Source: Sediminicola sp037203765 (GTDB lineage: Bacteria > Bacteroidota > Bacteroidia > Flavobacteriales > Flavobacteriaceae). Taken from it: a DNA stretch of 64,000 bases. The stretch is taken from contig NZ_JBBCAS010000004.1 in NCBI RefSeq assembly GCF_037203765.1, positions 266,313 to 330,312 of the forward strand, read 5' to 3'. Of the stretch, positions 54,136-61,767 are shown in pieces (positions within the stretch are counted from its first letter, which is position 1; the number at the start of each line of letters is the position of its first letter). The notes below the pieces were generated by a model, which saw nothing but the letters and a program-made list of their open reading frames with translations, searched no databases and had not been told where the DNA came from. The translations under genes were made by a program, and so were the position numbers.

Positions 54136-54449
54136 AAAATTCTTAAGGTTATAAATTGATTTGGTGTTTGGCAATATTGCCAGGGTTAAAATTAATATAG
54201 GCAAACCACAATCTATTATGGATTCCCGTAAAACGGCCATAATTTAAATATTGATAATGATTTATTTCGTTTGAATGAACGGACAAATATTGAAAAAATT
54301 TTCTACAAAAAGAATATATTTTCTATTTCTCTTATAGTCAGGATCTTAGAATTTAATCTTTATTACCTAGAGTTTTTCGAAGAATAAAGTCTATAATTTG
54401 CCGTTTACCTCTTAGATTATAAATTTTTCAACCTTTTAAACCATTACGA
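54136..54449. other. Divergent intergenic region
   Basis: About 310 bp between the leftward lipoprotein gene and the rightward secreted paralogue. No gene or clear repeat seen. Confidence 0.4.
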
Positions 54450-55088
54450 ATGAAAATTACAATGTATCTAGTTTTATTTTTTACAGTTAGTTTATCCTTT
54501 GCCCAAACCCATTTGTATGTCCATGACGATGCCGATGCCTATGTTGCCAAAACGGAGACCATGGCAATCATCCCCTTTGATGTACAAGTTAAATTGCGAC
54601 CAAAACAACTGAAGGATTTTACCTCTGAGCAAATCACTGAAATGGAACAAAATGAGGGTCTCGATGTTCAAAGAGCAATGCATTCTTGGTTTTTGAAACG
54701 CAAAAAAAGAGGATCGATGGAGATCAACGTGCAATCACCGTCAAAAACCAATGCCCTATTAAAAAAAGCAGGCATAGACATTAATGAATTGGATGCCTAT
54801 TTGGTAAGTGAATTGGCCGAAATTTTAGGGGTAGATGCCATTATCAAAGGTTCTATGGAAACCTCCAAGCCCATGTCCGACGCTGCAAATATTGCGATTG
54901 GGGTATTATTTGGTGGTTTTGGTGCTTCTAGCCAAGGAATCATCAATATGGATATTGTAAACGCTTCAGATGATGAACTGGTCGTTAATTATAATAAGAA
55001 AGTAAAAGGTGGTTTGGGCACCAATTCTGATGACATGATCAATACCTTAATGCGCAAGGTAACTAGACGAATTCCTTATACGCAATAA
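54450..55088 (+). CDS. Secreted protein, LpoB/CsgG-like region (paralogue B)
   Basis: 212 residues, the same length as the protein at 33291. Only about 15-20 residues differ, mostly in the signal peptide and at YVAKTET, ITEMEQ, MEINVQ, INEL, NASDD, TNSDD. It has the same signal-peptide end (SLSFAQ) and the same LVSELAEILGVDAIIKGSMETSKP core. DNA differs at many third positions, so the copies have been separate for a while. It lies within the island and has its own strong terminator 22 bp after the stop. Function unknown. Confidence 0.75.
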   Translation: MKITMYLVLFFTVSLSFAQTHLYVHDDADAYVAKTETMAIIPFDVQVKLRPKQLKDFTSEQITEMEQNEGLDVQRAMHSWFLKRKKRGSMEINVQSPSKTNALLKKAGIDINELDAYLVSELAEILGVDAIIKGSMETSKPMSDAANIAIGVLFGGFGASSQGIINMDIVNASDDELVVNYNKKVKGGLGTNSDDMINTLMRKVTRRIPYTQ

Positions 55089-55110
55089 TTGGTACTACTT
55101 TAAAATAATA

Positions 55111-55143
55111 AAAGGGTGATAGTTAGTGCTATCACCCTTTTTA
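55111..55143 (+). terminator. Terminator of paralogue B gene
   Basis: AAAGGGTGATAG (55111-55122) pairs perfectly with CTATCACCCTTT (55129-55140) around a 6-base loop, with a T-run after. Confidence 0.9.
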
Positions 55144-55163
55144 TTTGGGGTAATCTGCATATT

Positions 55164-55364
55164 CTATTTTTTTAATTTTACTGCTGTCCCATAAACATAC
55201 ATTCCTGAACCCCCTCCAATTCCTACTCCTATAATTGCGTCATATCCTTGTTGAATGCATTCATCAATTAGCATGTTGGATGCATCATACATATTTATAC
55301 CAGCCATTAAAACAAATTTGCTATCTAATATTTCTCCTTTAAAGGCTAGATCTGAAGTATACAT
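55164..55364 (-). CDS. Short YbjQ-like (DUF74) protein
   Basis: 66 residues. The second half, NMLIDECIQQGYDAIIGVGIGGGSGMYVYGTAVKL, resembles the C-terminal part of YbjQ/DUF74 proteins, which have ALGANAVVGV and GTAV. Usual length is about 105, so the first ~40 residues are absent or divergent: upstream the frame is stopped after 11 more codons (SEKLDKKLKDFK). It could be a truncated gene. Function of the family is unclear (heavy-metal binding has been proposed). Confidence 0.5.
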   Translation of the reverse strand: MYTSDLAFKGEILDSKFVLMAGINMYDASNMLIDECIQQGYDAIIGVGIGGGSGMYVYGTAVKLKK

Positions 55365-55667
55365 TTTAAAATCCTTAAGTTTTTTATCTAGCTTCTCACT
55401 TTAGTTATCTCCAAAAAATCCCATAATTGTTTTATTTTATTTAGTTTAAATATATAGAATATATACATTACCAAAGCATCTAGTTTTACTATTTTTTATT
55501 AGAATATATGAATAAACCAATCAACTATTAATTCCTCATTTTTATCCATTAATACACTTTAAAATGCAGTTAGTTATATGAAAAATTGAAGAAAATTGAC
55601 TTTTTTAGATGGTTTCAGGTGTTACATGCCTTGATTTGACGGTTAAACCAATCACCACCTCCATCCA
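55365..55667. other. Non-coding stretch with integrase-end motif
   Basis: About 300 bp. Near 55630-55660, GGTTAAACCAATCACCACC repeats the motif that follows the live integrase gene at 57455-57470. Nothing else recognised. Confidence 0.5.
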
Positions 55668-55705
55668 TCCCGATATCCCGATAGCTATCGGGAGGGATAT
55701 CGGGA
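55668..55705. repeat. Palindromic element P (copy 4), extended
   Basis: CCCGATAGCTATCGGG core at 55677-55692, inside a longer inverted repeat TCCCGATAT ... ATATCGGGA. It lies directly after the stop codon of the integrase remnant. Confidence 0.8.
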
Positions 55706-55708
55706 CCT

Positions 55709-55895
55709 CTAAAAACCCATATTATAACTACTGGACCAATCCTCGGGTACTACCGCCCCAATATCCCTTAAATAGTTTCTCAGTGCAACCTCACTCTTAT
55801 GACTGGTTAGGTTCATCAAATTACCAATGGTTTCGTTCTCCGATTGCCTGCTGGCCACAAAACTTTGGAAGAGATGCAAGACCGCAATGTACTGG
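55709..55895 (-). pseudogene. C-terminal fragment of a tyrosine integrase
   Basis: The reverse strand translates as LFQSFVASRQSENETIGNLMN, then LRNYLRDIGAVVPEDWSSSYNMGF and stop. This matches the last ~58 residues of the live integrase at 57476 with about 12 differences and still includes the catalytic Tyr (NYLRD). The homology begins abruptly near codon NAAVD; nothing upstream matches. It is the corpse of an earlier integrase copy. Confidence 0.85.
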
Positions 55896-55999
55896 AAGGT
55901 AATTTCATGTACAAAATCCTTGACTTGACAACATTTATCGCGAAAATATTCTTAATTATTCTATGTTTGGAATCATACCAAAAACAAAATTTCTCATTT

Positions 56000-56878
56000 A
56001 TGAACAATCTATTAGAACAAGGCCTAGAATCAAAATATATTGAATACGTTGAAAACCTTCCTTTAAAAGATAAAGCTCTCCAAAAAAGTTTTATAGAATT
56101 ACTTAATGAAAATGATTGTCTAAAACGAGAAAAAATATGGCAATCAGTAAGTGTGCAAGTCGAAAATATGAAGGAAATGAATCAACTAGCCAATCCCTTT
56201 TATCTAGGTTTTGGAAACCCTGATTCAGACCTTCTTTTTATTGGGAAAGAAAAAGCATTTAACATAATCAATAGTCCTGGCTTATTCATAAAGGAGAGTG
56301 TGAATAATACTGCACAATGGCATAAACTTAAAAAAACCAAGGAGCCTCTAGACCATCAAAATTTGAACAATGAAATTGGGTTCAATCCAATGTTCCCAAA
56401 GGCATACCATACAGGTGTTATAAAGCAGCGCCATACATGGGGAATGTATGCTACTATCGCTTCAGGTCTAAAAAATAAGGACACGAAAACACATCTAAAT
56501 TCAATGGACTATAATACTTCGTTTTTTCAAGATTGCTTCATGACTGAATTTAATCATATGCCATCAAAATATAGCCCTGGAAAAATGAAAATCAATAAGG
56601 AGAGAAAAGACCTACTATCAAGTGCTTTTTATAAAAGGTTCAAGACAGTAATTATAGGCGCTCAAAACTATGTTACAAAAGAATTATTAGCCGAACTTTT
56701 CGATATACAGGAAGATGGTACAATTCACATAGTCGGAAGAAATAAAAGAGGTGATATAAAGGTTGTCAAATATCAAAATGCTCATGGGCAAACTTTTATT
56801 ACATGTAATCAACTAAGCGGAGCTGCCGGATGGACCGACGATTCAGTGAAAAATTTGATTCATTTGGTAAGATCCTAA
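56000..56878 (+). CDS. Hypothetical protein, possibly uracil-DNA-glycosylase-like
   Basis: 292 residues from ATG 56000 (MNNLLEQGLESKYIEYV). The frame is open further upstream, but that part is antisense to the integrase remnant and starts are poor. The segment FYLGFGNPDSDLLFIGKEKAFN resembles the first active-site loop of the uracil-DNA glycosylase superfamily (G-x-NP...L-FIG-E), and VIIGAQNYVTKELLAELF could be the later strand. Residues needed for catalysis cannot be confirmed, so treat it as unknown with a weak hint. Present in the right arm of the island, 21 bp before a small gene. Confidence 0.5.
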   Translation: MNNLLEQGLESKYIEYVENLPLKDKALQKSFIELLNENDCLKREKIWQSVSVQVENMKEMNQLANPFYLGFGNPDSDLLFIGKEKAFNIINSPGLFIKESVNNTAQWHKLKKTKEPLDHQNLNNEIGFNPMFPKAYHTGVIKQRHTWGMYATIASGLKNKDTKTHLNSMDYNTSFFQDCFMTEFNHMPSKYSPGKMKINKERKDLLSSAFYKRFKTVIIGAQNYVTKELLAELFDIQEDGTIHIVGRNKRGDIKVVKYQNAHGQTFITCNQLSGAAGWTDDSVKNLIHLVRS

Positions 56879-56898
56879 TTCCTCTATAGTTAAGGCCC

Positions 56899-57111
56899 AT
56901 GAAAAAAATCGTTATAAGTATTTCAGACGAACAATATGAAAAAATGGACGCTCATATAAAAAAGGGATCCGCACTCAATCTGAACAATGAAACCTTCTCC
57001 GGTTATGGCCTAATTCTAAATAATGCGGAAGGCGGTTTTTCTTGGTTAGAAGTAGATATGTATACCAATTTGGATTTAGGAGATGTGAATTGGAGTATTG
57101 AGGAAAGTTAA
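56899..57111 (+). CDS. Small hypothetical protein
   Basis: 70 residues, MKKIVISISDEQYEKMDAHIKKG..., with an acidic C-terminus (EVDMYTNLDLGDVNWSIEES). The start resembles ribbon-helix-helix antitoxin openings, but the rest does not fit a DNA-binding fold. It follows the previous gene by 21 bp, so is probably co-transcribed. No toxin partner seen. Confidence 0.5.
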   Translation: MKKIVISISDEQYEKMDAHIKKGSALNLNNETFSGYGLILNNAEGGFSWLEVDMYTNLDLGDVNWSIEES

Positions 57112-57475
57112 GAACTACTTTTCTTTCAACTTATGTCTTTTATAAATCAAATTGATTCCAAATTCAGTAAGTGATATTTTTGGAAATAAAGACTGGTTTA
57201 ATCGCCCAGTTTGCTAATAACATGAAAGTTAATTTACAAGACAGGAATCTTTGATTTATAAAACCAGTTGACGAGGAATACTATTTTTGATTGAAACCAA
57301 GATATATCGCAATTTGGATGGAATCTATTAGTTAGTAAACCCCATAACTACTTAAATTTGTATGCCTTTAGAGAACAGTGGTTTTTTGAGGCATATATAA
57401 GGTAGTTTTCAGTGGTTATTCGGATATTTGGAAATGGTGGTAATTGGTGGTTAAACCAAACACCACCATTAACCA
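57112..57475. other. Region between small gene and integrase, GTGGTTA motifs near the right
   Basis: No gene. From 57378 to 57475 it carries several GTGGTTA/GTGGTAA copies and an inverted pair (GGTGGTTAAACC ... TTAACCACTA) adjoining the integrase stop. This matches the iteron motif at 53.1 kb and may be an integrase or excisionase binding area. Confidence 0.5.
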
Positions 57476-58792
57476 CTAAAAATTCATATTGTAACTACTG
57501 GACCAATCTTCTGGTACCACCGCCCCGATATCGCGCAAATAATTTCTAAGGGCATCCTCGCTCTTGTGACGTGTAATGTTCATCAAATTACCAATGGCCT
57601 CGTTTTCCGATTGCCCACTAGCCACAAAACTTTGGAACAGGTCCACAGCAGCATTGTGCCTAAAAGAATAGGTGGTCTTGTTGGCATCAAATCCAAAGTG
57701 TTCCTTAATGGCCAAAAACCTTTTGCTGAAATAGGCAACCCTTCCCTTTTCCGAAGAATTCCAAGCTCCTGGTTTTCCCGAAGGAGTGAACAGTAAATCG
57801 TTCTTCTTGCACTTATGCAACTTCTTGGTCAACAAGAATTGGTACATGGGCTCTATCATCAAGATATGGGACATCGTATCGGCTTTGGTCGGGATGGAGA
57901 CCAAACGTTTCTCCATATCTATATGCTTTACCTGTATCCTTACGATCTCTTGGTTCCGCAAAAAGGAATAAAAAATAAAGCGGAGAAAATCGTATAGCAC
58001 TGGCTCGTGCTCCATACAATGGTCCCTTATAATTTTGACCTCTGCCTTTGTAAAAGGCTGGTTCTTTTCGGGCTTACCCTTTTTGGTCTTGATGTCAGGG
58101 AAGAAATTCTTGGGCACAATTTTATCCTCGTACAATTTGGCCATGATAGCCCCCAAGTGTCTTTTGGTGTTGGCAACCGATGTAGGTTTCAGCCCCCTTC
58201 CACTTGGTGGGTCCCTTCTTAGATAATTGAGGTAGTCGATGATGTGGGATTGTTCCAGTTCCAAGATATCCAACTTGTCCAATCCCATATCGTCGCACCA
58301 TGCCAAGAAGAGGGTCACATAATTGTAATAGCCCTTATAGCTACCAAGCTTCAAGCTCCCTTTTTTGTGTTCAAGGCCATGTTCAAATGCCAGCCTTACC
58401 GTCATGATATTCTTAGTGGAATCTTCTCCTTTGATACCTGTGAGGTTCTTTAAATCTTCATCATAGGGCGAGTACCCCCCTTTGAGCATATCGTACATGA
58501 TATCGCACATCATCTTCCCTACCTTCTTTCGTTCTTTAATGGAGTTTAGGGAATTTAGTTTCCTGTAGATCTTAAAAGGTCTGTTGCCCATTTTCCCGGT
58601 AGCGGGATTTCGGAAATAATAAAAGACGTACCACCGCTTTCCTTTTTCTATCGTGGCCACCTCCTTGCCATTTTTCCTCTTGGTGGAGATGTACAACTTT
58701 GGTTTGGAGAAATAATTGACCAGTTCGATCCTCGGGCGATTTACATACTCTTCTACATACTCATTGGTAAATTTCTTGTGGAGCCCTTTCAT
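57476..58792 (-). CDS. Tyrosine-type site-specific integrase
   Basis: 438 residues. N-terminal arm and core-binding (SAM-like) domains with KRWYVFYYFRNPATGKMGNRPF. The catalytic domain begins at about 250: Arg in FYSFLRNQEIVRIQVKHID, then TYSFRHNAAVDLFQ (the H of HxxR is Tyr, as in many Bacteroidota integrases), TRHKSEDALRNYLRD with the nucleophile Tyr. Ends SSSYNMNF. It lies 58 bp inside the tRNA-Leu remnant (58851), so it is the likely driver of the island's insertion in tRNA-Leu(UAG). Intact, leftward. A truncated relative lies at 55.7 kb. Confidence 0.9.
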   Translation of the reverse strand: MKGLHKKFTNEYVEEYVNRPRIELVNYFSKPKLYISTKRKNGKEVATIEKGKRWYVFYYFRNPATGKMGNRPFKIYRKLNSLNSIKERKKVGKMMCDIMYDMLKGGYSPYDEDLKNLTGIKGEDSTKNIMTVRLAFEHGLEHKKGSLKLGSYKGYYNYVTLFLAWCDDMGLDKLDILELEQSHIIDYLNYLRRDPPSGRGLKPTSVANTKRHLGAIMAKLYEDKIVPKNFFPDIKTKKGKPEKNQPFTKAEVKIIRDHCMEHEPVLYDFLRFIFYSFLRNQEIVRIQVKHIDMEKRLVSIPTKADTMSHILMIEPMYQFLLTKKLHKCKKNDLLFTPSGKPGAWNSSEKGRVAYFSKRFLAIKEHFGFDANKTTYSFRHNAAVDLFQSFVASGQSENEAIGNLMNITRHKSEDALRNYLRDIGAVVPEDWSSSYNMNF

Positions 58793-58850
58793 ATCAGAAA
58801 GGTTTTAGAAACGACAAAACCCTTGTGTTTACAAGGGCTTTGAGCGATTG

Positions 58851-58915
58851 TACAGGCGGAGAGACTCGAACTCTCACACCTCACGGCACTAGATCCTAAG
58901 TCTAGCGTGTCTACC
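58851..58915 (-). pseudogene. tRNA-Leu(UAG) copy, island right end (attR)
   Basis: Identical to the intact tRNA-Leu from the 3' end through the anticodon arm to TCTACC (58915). The D-arm and 5' acceptor strand are missing and replaced by palindromic element P, after which CCACCAC (7 bp) matches again. Its 3' flank is the integrase leader, not the tRNA terminator, so it marks the element side of the right junction. Confidence 0.8.
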
Positions 58916-58933
58916 CCCCGATAGCTATCGGGG
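58916..58933. repeat. Palindromic element P (copy 5) inside the tRNA copy
   Basis: CCCCGATAGCTATCGGGG sits exactly where the intact tRNA has AATT between TCTACC and CCACCAC. This looks like an insertion or replacement of 4 bases by an 18-bp palindrome. Confidence 0.85.
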
Positions 58934-58951
58934 CCACCACTTCAATCAATT

Positions 58952-58984
58952 CCAAAAAAAAAGCTCCTCATAAATGAGAAGCTT
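58952..58984 (-). terminator. Terminator of intact tRNA-Leu
   Basis: On the minus strand AAGCTTCTCAT pairs with ATGAGGAGCTT over a 2-base loop, followed by nine T. It begins 10 bp after the tRNA end. Confidence 0.85.
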
Positions 58985-58994
58985 TCTTACTAAG

Positions 58995-59076
58995 TACAGG
59001 CGGAGAGACTCGAACTCTCACACCTCACGGCACTAGATCCTAAGTCTAGCGTGTCTACCAATTCCACCACGCCTGC
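58995..59076 (-). tRNA. tRNA-Leu (anticodon UAG)
   Basis: 82 nt reading leftward: acceptor GCAGGCG pairs with CGCCTGT (one G-U). D arm in TGGTGGAATTGGTAGACACG; anticodon stem CTAGA/TCTAG around CTTAGGA, anticodon TAG. A class II variable arm TGCCGTGAGGTGT follows and the T arm is GAGAGTTCGAGTCTC. The discriminator is A and CCA is not encoded. It decodes CUA and, by wobble, other CUN leucine codons. It is the preserved target of the adjacent genomic island. Confidence 0.97.
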
Positions 59077-59251
59077 ATTTCAATACCTCCTTTTAAAAAC
59101 CAGATTTTTAACTCCGATGGGCAAATTTACAATTGGCTGTAAAGCGCCTCGCCTTCAAAAGGACTGCAAATATAAAGCAAATTTTGTATTTTGAAATACT
59201 TAGGCAATAAAAAGTTCTTTTTTGTATTTTTATGCCTTATTAAAACATTCT

Positions 59252-60640
59252 ATGCAAGACATATCAGCTTACGTTACCAAGAATAAAGAACGCTTTATCA
59301 ATGAGCTAATTCAACTTCTAAAAATCCCATCCGTCAGTGCCGATCCCGCTTATTCCCAAGATGTTATGGACGCCGCAGCTTCCGTAAAAACATCCCTTTT
59401 GGAGGCCGGTTGCGATAAGGCGGAAATCTGTGAGACCAAAGGATATCCCATTGTTTACGGCGAAAAAATAATTGATGCCAACCTTCCCACCGTTCTGGTC
59501 TACGGACATTATGATGTGCAACCGCCAGATCCCATAGACCTGTGGGACTCCCCTCCTTTTGAGCCGGTCATCAAAAATACCGACCTCCACCCGGAAGGGG
59601 CCATTTTCGCCAGGGGCGCCTGTGACGATAAGGGGCAGATGTACATGCACGTAAAGGCATTGGAATACATGGTGCAGAACAACCAGCTTCCCTGCAACGT
59701 AAAATTCATGATCGAAGGGGAAGAAGAAGTAGGGAGCGAAAACCTATCGGAATTTGTGGCCAACAACAAAGAAAAACTCACCAACGATATCATCCTTATT
59801 TCAGATACGGGTATGATCGCCAAGGAAGTTCCCTCCATCACCACGGGACTTAGGGGACTCAGCTATGTGGAGGTAGAAGTCACTGGCCCCAATAGGGACC
59901 TGCACTCCGGACTCTATGGCGGTGCCGTGGCCAATCCCATCAATGTACTGACCAAAATGATCGCATCCCTACACGATGCAGATAACCATATTACCATTCC
60001 AGGATTCTATGACAAGGTAGAAGAACTTTCCAAGGAGGAGCGGGCAGAAATGGCCAAGGCCCCCTTTGATCTGGAAAAATACCAAGACGCCCTAAAAATA
60101 GCATCGGTTTACGGAGAAAAAGGGTATACCACCAATGAACGCAACTCCATTAGACCTACTCTGGATGTCAACGGGATCTGGGGCGGTTATATCGGCGCCG
60201 GCGCCAAAACCGTGATTGCCAGTAAGGCCTATGCCAAAATTTCCATGCGTCTGGTCCCCAACCAAGATTGGAAGGAGATCACCCAACTGTTCAAGTCGCA
60301 TTTTGAGAGCATCGCCCCGGCAGGGGTAACGGTCAAGGTAACGCCCCACCATGGCGGACAGGGCTATGTGACCCCTATTGACCATATCGGGTACCAGGCA
60401 GCGTCCAAAGCCTATGAGGCCACCTTTGGAAAAACACCCATTCCACAGCGCAGCGGGGGCAGTATCCCCATTGTGTCCCTGTTTGAAAAGGAACTGAACA
60501 GCAAGACCATTTTAATGGGCTTTGGACTCGATAGCGACGCCATTCACTCCCCCAATGAGCATTTTGGGGTGTGGAATTACCTGAAGGGAATTGAAACCAT
60601 TCCGCATTTCTACAAGCATTTTACAGAGCTTTCCAAATAA
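59252..60640 (+). CDS. M20 family dipeptidase/peptidase
   Basis: 462 residues from ATG 59252 (MQDISAYVTKNKERF); a TTG 10 codons earlier is less likely. Zinc ligands in order: VYGHYDVQPPDP (HxD), RGACDDKGQM (bridging Asp), GEEEVGSEN (catalytic Glu pair), SDTGM (Asp), and a late His in AIHSPNEHFGVWN. Dimerisation (lid) domain at ~215-375 (VTGPNRDLHSGLYGG). This is the PepV/CNDP-like M20 group that cleaves dipeptides in the cytosol. Composition matches the chromosome. No operon partner. Confidence 0.93.
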   Translation: MQDISAYVTKNKERFINELIQLLKIPSVSADPAYSQDVMDAAASVKTSLLEAGCDKAEICETKGYPIVYGEKIIDANLPTVLVYGHYDVQPPDPIDLWDSPPFEPVIKNTDLHPEGAIFARGACDDKGQMYMHVKALEYMVQNNQLPCNVKFMIEGEEEVGSENLSEFVANNKEKLTNDIILISDTGMIAKEVPSITTGLRGLSYVEVEVTGPNRDLHSGLYGGAVANPINVLTKMIASLHDADNHITIPGFYDKVEELSKEERAEMAKAPFDLEKYQDALKIASVYGEKGYTTNERNSIRPTLDVNGIWGGYIGAGAKTVIASKAYAKISMRLVPNQDWKEITQLFKSHFESIAPAGVTVKVTPHHGGQGYVTPIDHIGYQAASKAYEATFGKTPIPQRSGGSIPIVSLFEKELNSKTILMGFGLDSDAIHSPNEHFGVWNYLKGIETIPHFYKHFTELSK

Positions 60641-60673
60641 GCATAGGTCCATGGGCGGAGTCGGGAAAAATCA

Positions 60674-61190
60674 ACCTCTCGACTCCGCTCGAGGTGACCA
60701 TGCTGGCTAAAACAATAACAGGCGCTAAGCTTCAGCTGTCAGTTTGAGCGCAGTCGAAACCTTCATGACAGCAACATCCAAAATACCTCTCGACTCCGCT
60801 CGAGGGGACCATGCTGGCTAAAACAATAACAGGCCCTAAGCTTCAGCTGTCAGTTTGAGCGCAGTCGAAACCTCATTGACAGCAACATCCAAAATACCTC
60901 TCGACTCCGCTCGAGGGGACATTATGGATAACTCGCTTAAAAGTTACAACGCAGTTGCTGTCAGTTCGAGCGGAGTCGAGAACTACGTGACAGCAATCGT
61001 AAAATCAATAAAATCTTGTCGCAACAAATATAATTGCCCAAGACCTCTCTACTCCGCTCGAGGGGACCATGCTGGCGAAAACAATAACAGGCGCTAAGCT
61101 TCAGCTGTCAGGTTGAGCGGAGTCGAAACCTTCATGACAGCAGTGCTAAGAATGAACCTCTCGACTCCGCTCGAAGGGATAATTGACAGC
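60674..61190. repeat. Interspersed repeat family B, cluster 1
   Basis: Units begin CCTCTCGACTCCGCTCGAGG at about 60675, 60786, 60897, 61043 (variant) and 61157; the first three steps are 111 bp. Each has a GGACCATGCTGGCTAAAACA spacer, CTTCAGCTGTCAGTTTGAGC and GCAGTCGAAACCT. Arms GACTCCGCTCGA / TTGAGCGGAGTC are complementary, so the units fold. Unrelated in sequence to family A but alike in design. Confidence 0.88.
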
Positions 61191-61339
61191 TACACTACTT
61201 CTCAGTCTGGCGTTCCCCTGCGGGTCGCTCTTTCCGCTATATCTTTTAATAATAGGCCTATCTAATAGCATAAATCCGAACCACCCCTTATTAAAAGGAT
61301 GCCGCTGCAATAGCTAACGCATTCGCAACTTTTTACACT

Positions 61340-61379
61340 CTACATTTGTAGAATTCATAAATTTGCTCTATGTTTGTAG
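61340..61379 (+). promoter_or_regulatory. BlaI-type operators overlapping a Bacteroidota promoter
   Basis: CTACATTTGTAG (61340-61351) is an inverted repeat with arms CTACA/TGTAG, matching the TACAnnTGTA pattern of BlaI/MecI boxes. CTATGTTTGTAG (61368-61379) is a half-matching second box. The first contains TTTG (61345-61348) and the second TATGTTTG (61369-61376), 20 bp apart: these are the -33 and -7 elements of Bacteroidota promoters. Transcription should start near 61383, 17 bp before the BlaI start. Binding would shut off both elements, giving autorepression. Confidence 0.7.
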
Positions 61380-61399
61380 AACACTATAGCCCATAGCCC

Positions 61400-61765
61400 A
61401 TGAAACTCTCCAAAAGCGAAGAAGAACTGATGAACCACCTCTGGAGTATGGAAAAGGCCTTTATGAAAGACCTATTGGAGGCCTACCCAGAACCCAAACC
61501 TGCCACCACCACCGTGGCCACCCTTTTAAAGCGCATAAAGGATAAGGGATTTGTGGACTACACCATGTCGGGCAATGCCAGGGAATATTATCCACTGGTA
61601 AAAAAGAAGGACTACTTTTCCAAGCATGTCAACAGCCTTATCAAGAATTTTTTTAACGACAGCGCCTCCCAGTTCGCCTCTTTCTTTACCAAGGAAACCG
61701 ATCTTACCAGGGAAGAGTTGGAAGATCTAAAGGCCATTATAGATAACGAACTCAAAAAGAAATAA
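61400..61765 (+). CDS. BlaI/MecI family transcriptional repressor
   Basis: 121 residues. Winged helix MKLSKSEEELMNHLWSMEKAFMKDLLEAYPEPKPATTTVATLLKRIKDKGFVDY, followed by the dimerisation helices (LVKKKDYFSKHVNSLIKNFFND...LDLKAIIDNELKK). In the family it is cleaved after its membrane protease partner senses a signal, and the promoter then opens. The partner gene starts 2 bp after the stop. Operators on its own promoter at 61340-61379 suggest autoregulation. No beta-lactamase is adjacent, so the controlled function is probably the peptidase pair itself. Confidence 0.92.
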   Translation: MKLSKSEEELMNHLWSMEKAFMKDLLEAYPEPKPATTTVATLLKRIKDKGFVDYTMSGNAREYYPLVKKKDYFSKHVNSLIKNFFNDSASQFASFFTKETDLTREELEDLKAIIDNELKKK

Positions 61766-61767
61766 CC

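Larger units (their letters stand above)
35232..58904. mobile_element. 23.7-kb genomic island integrated at tRNA-Leu(UAG)
   Basis: Bounded by exact 38-bp direct repeats of tRNA-Leu sequence (35232-35269 and 58867-58904), with a tyrosine integrase just inside the right end. The genes from 35.6 to 53.1 kb are visibly AT-richer, in both composition and third positions, than both flanks. Content is accessory: nucleases, helicases, an SMC-like ATPase, nucleotide hydrolases, hairpin-bounded cassettes, a second dead integrase. No conjugation, replication or phage structural genes were seen, so it is probably mobilised only by its integrase, or is a remnant. A third copy of the 38 bp lies in the intact tRNA at 59011-59048, which hints at more than one insertion event. 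Confidence 0.75.

Noticed and set aside
55844..55999. Upstream extension of the 56000 gene
   Set aside because: The first ~50 codons run antisense to the integrase remnant and lack coding character; ATG 56000 gives a cleaner start.
57476..58792. Integron integrase (IntI) for the cassette array
   Set aside because: The protein has the architecture of Bacteroidota element integrases and its gene abuts tRNA-Leu; the IntI-specific extra helix region is not seen and it is far from the array.
35232..58904. Prophage or conjugative element
   Set aside because: No capsid, tail, terminase, relaxase, coupling-protein or Tra genes were seen.
60674..61190. CRISPR array at the family B cluster
   Set aside because: The 111-bp period includes conserved spacers; sequences between the arms are the same in each unit.
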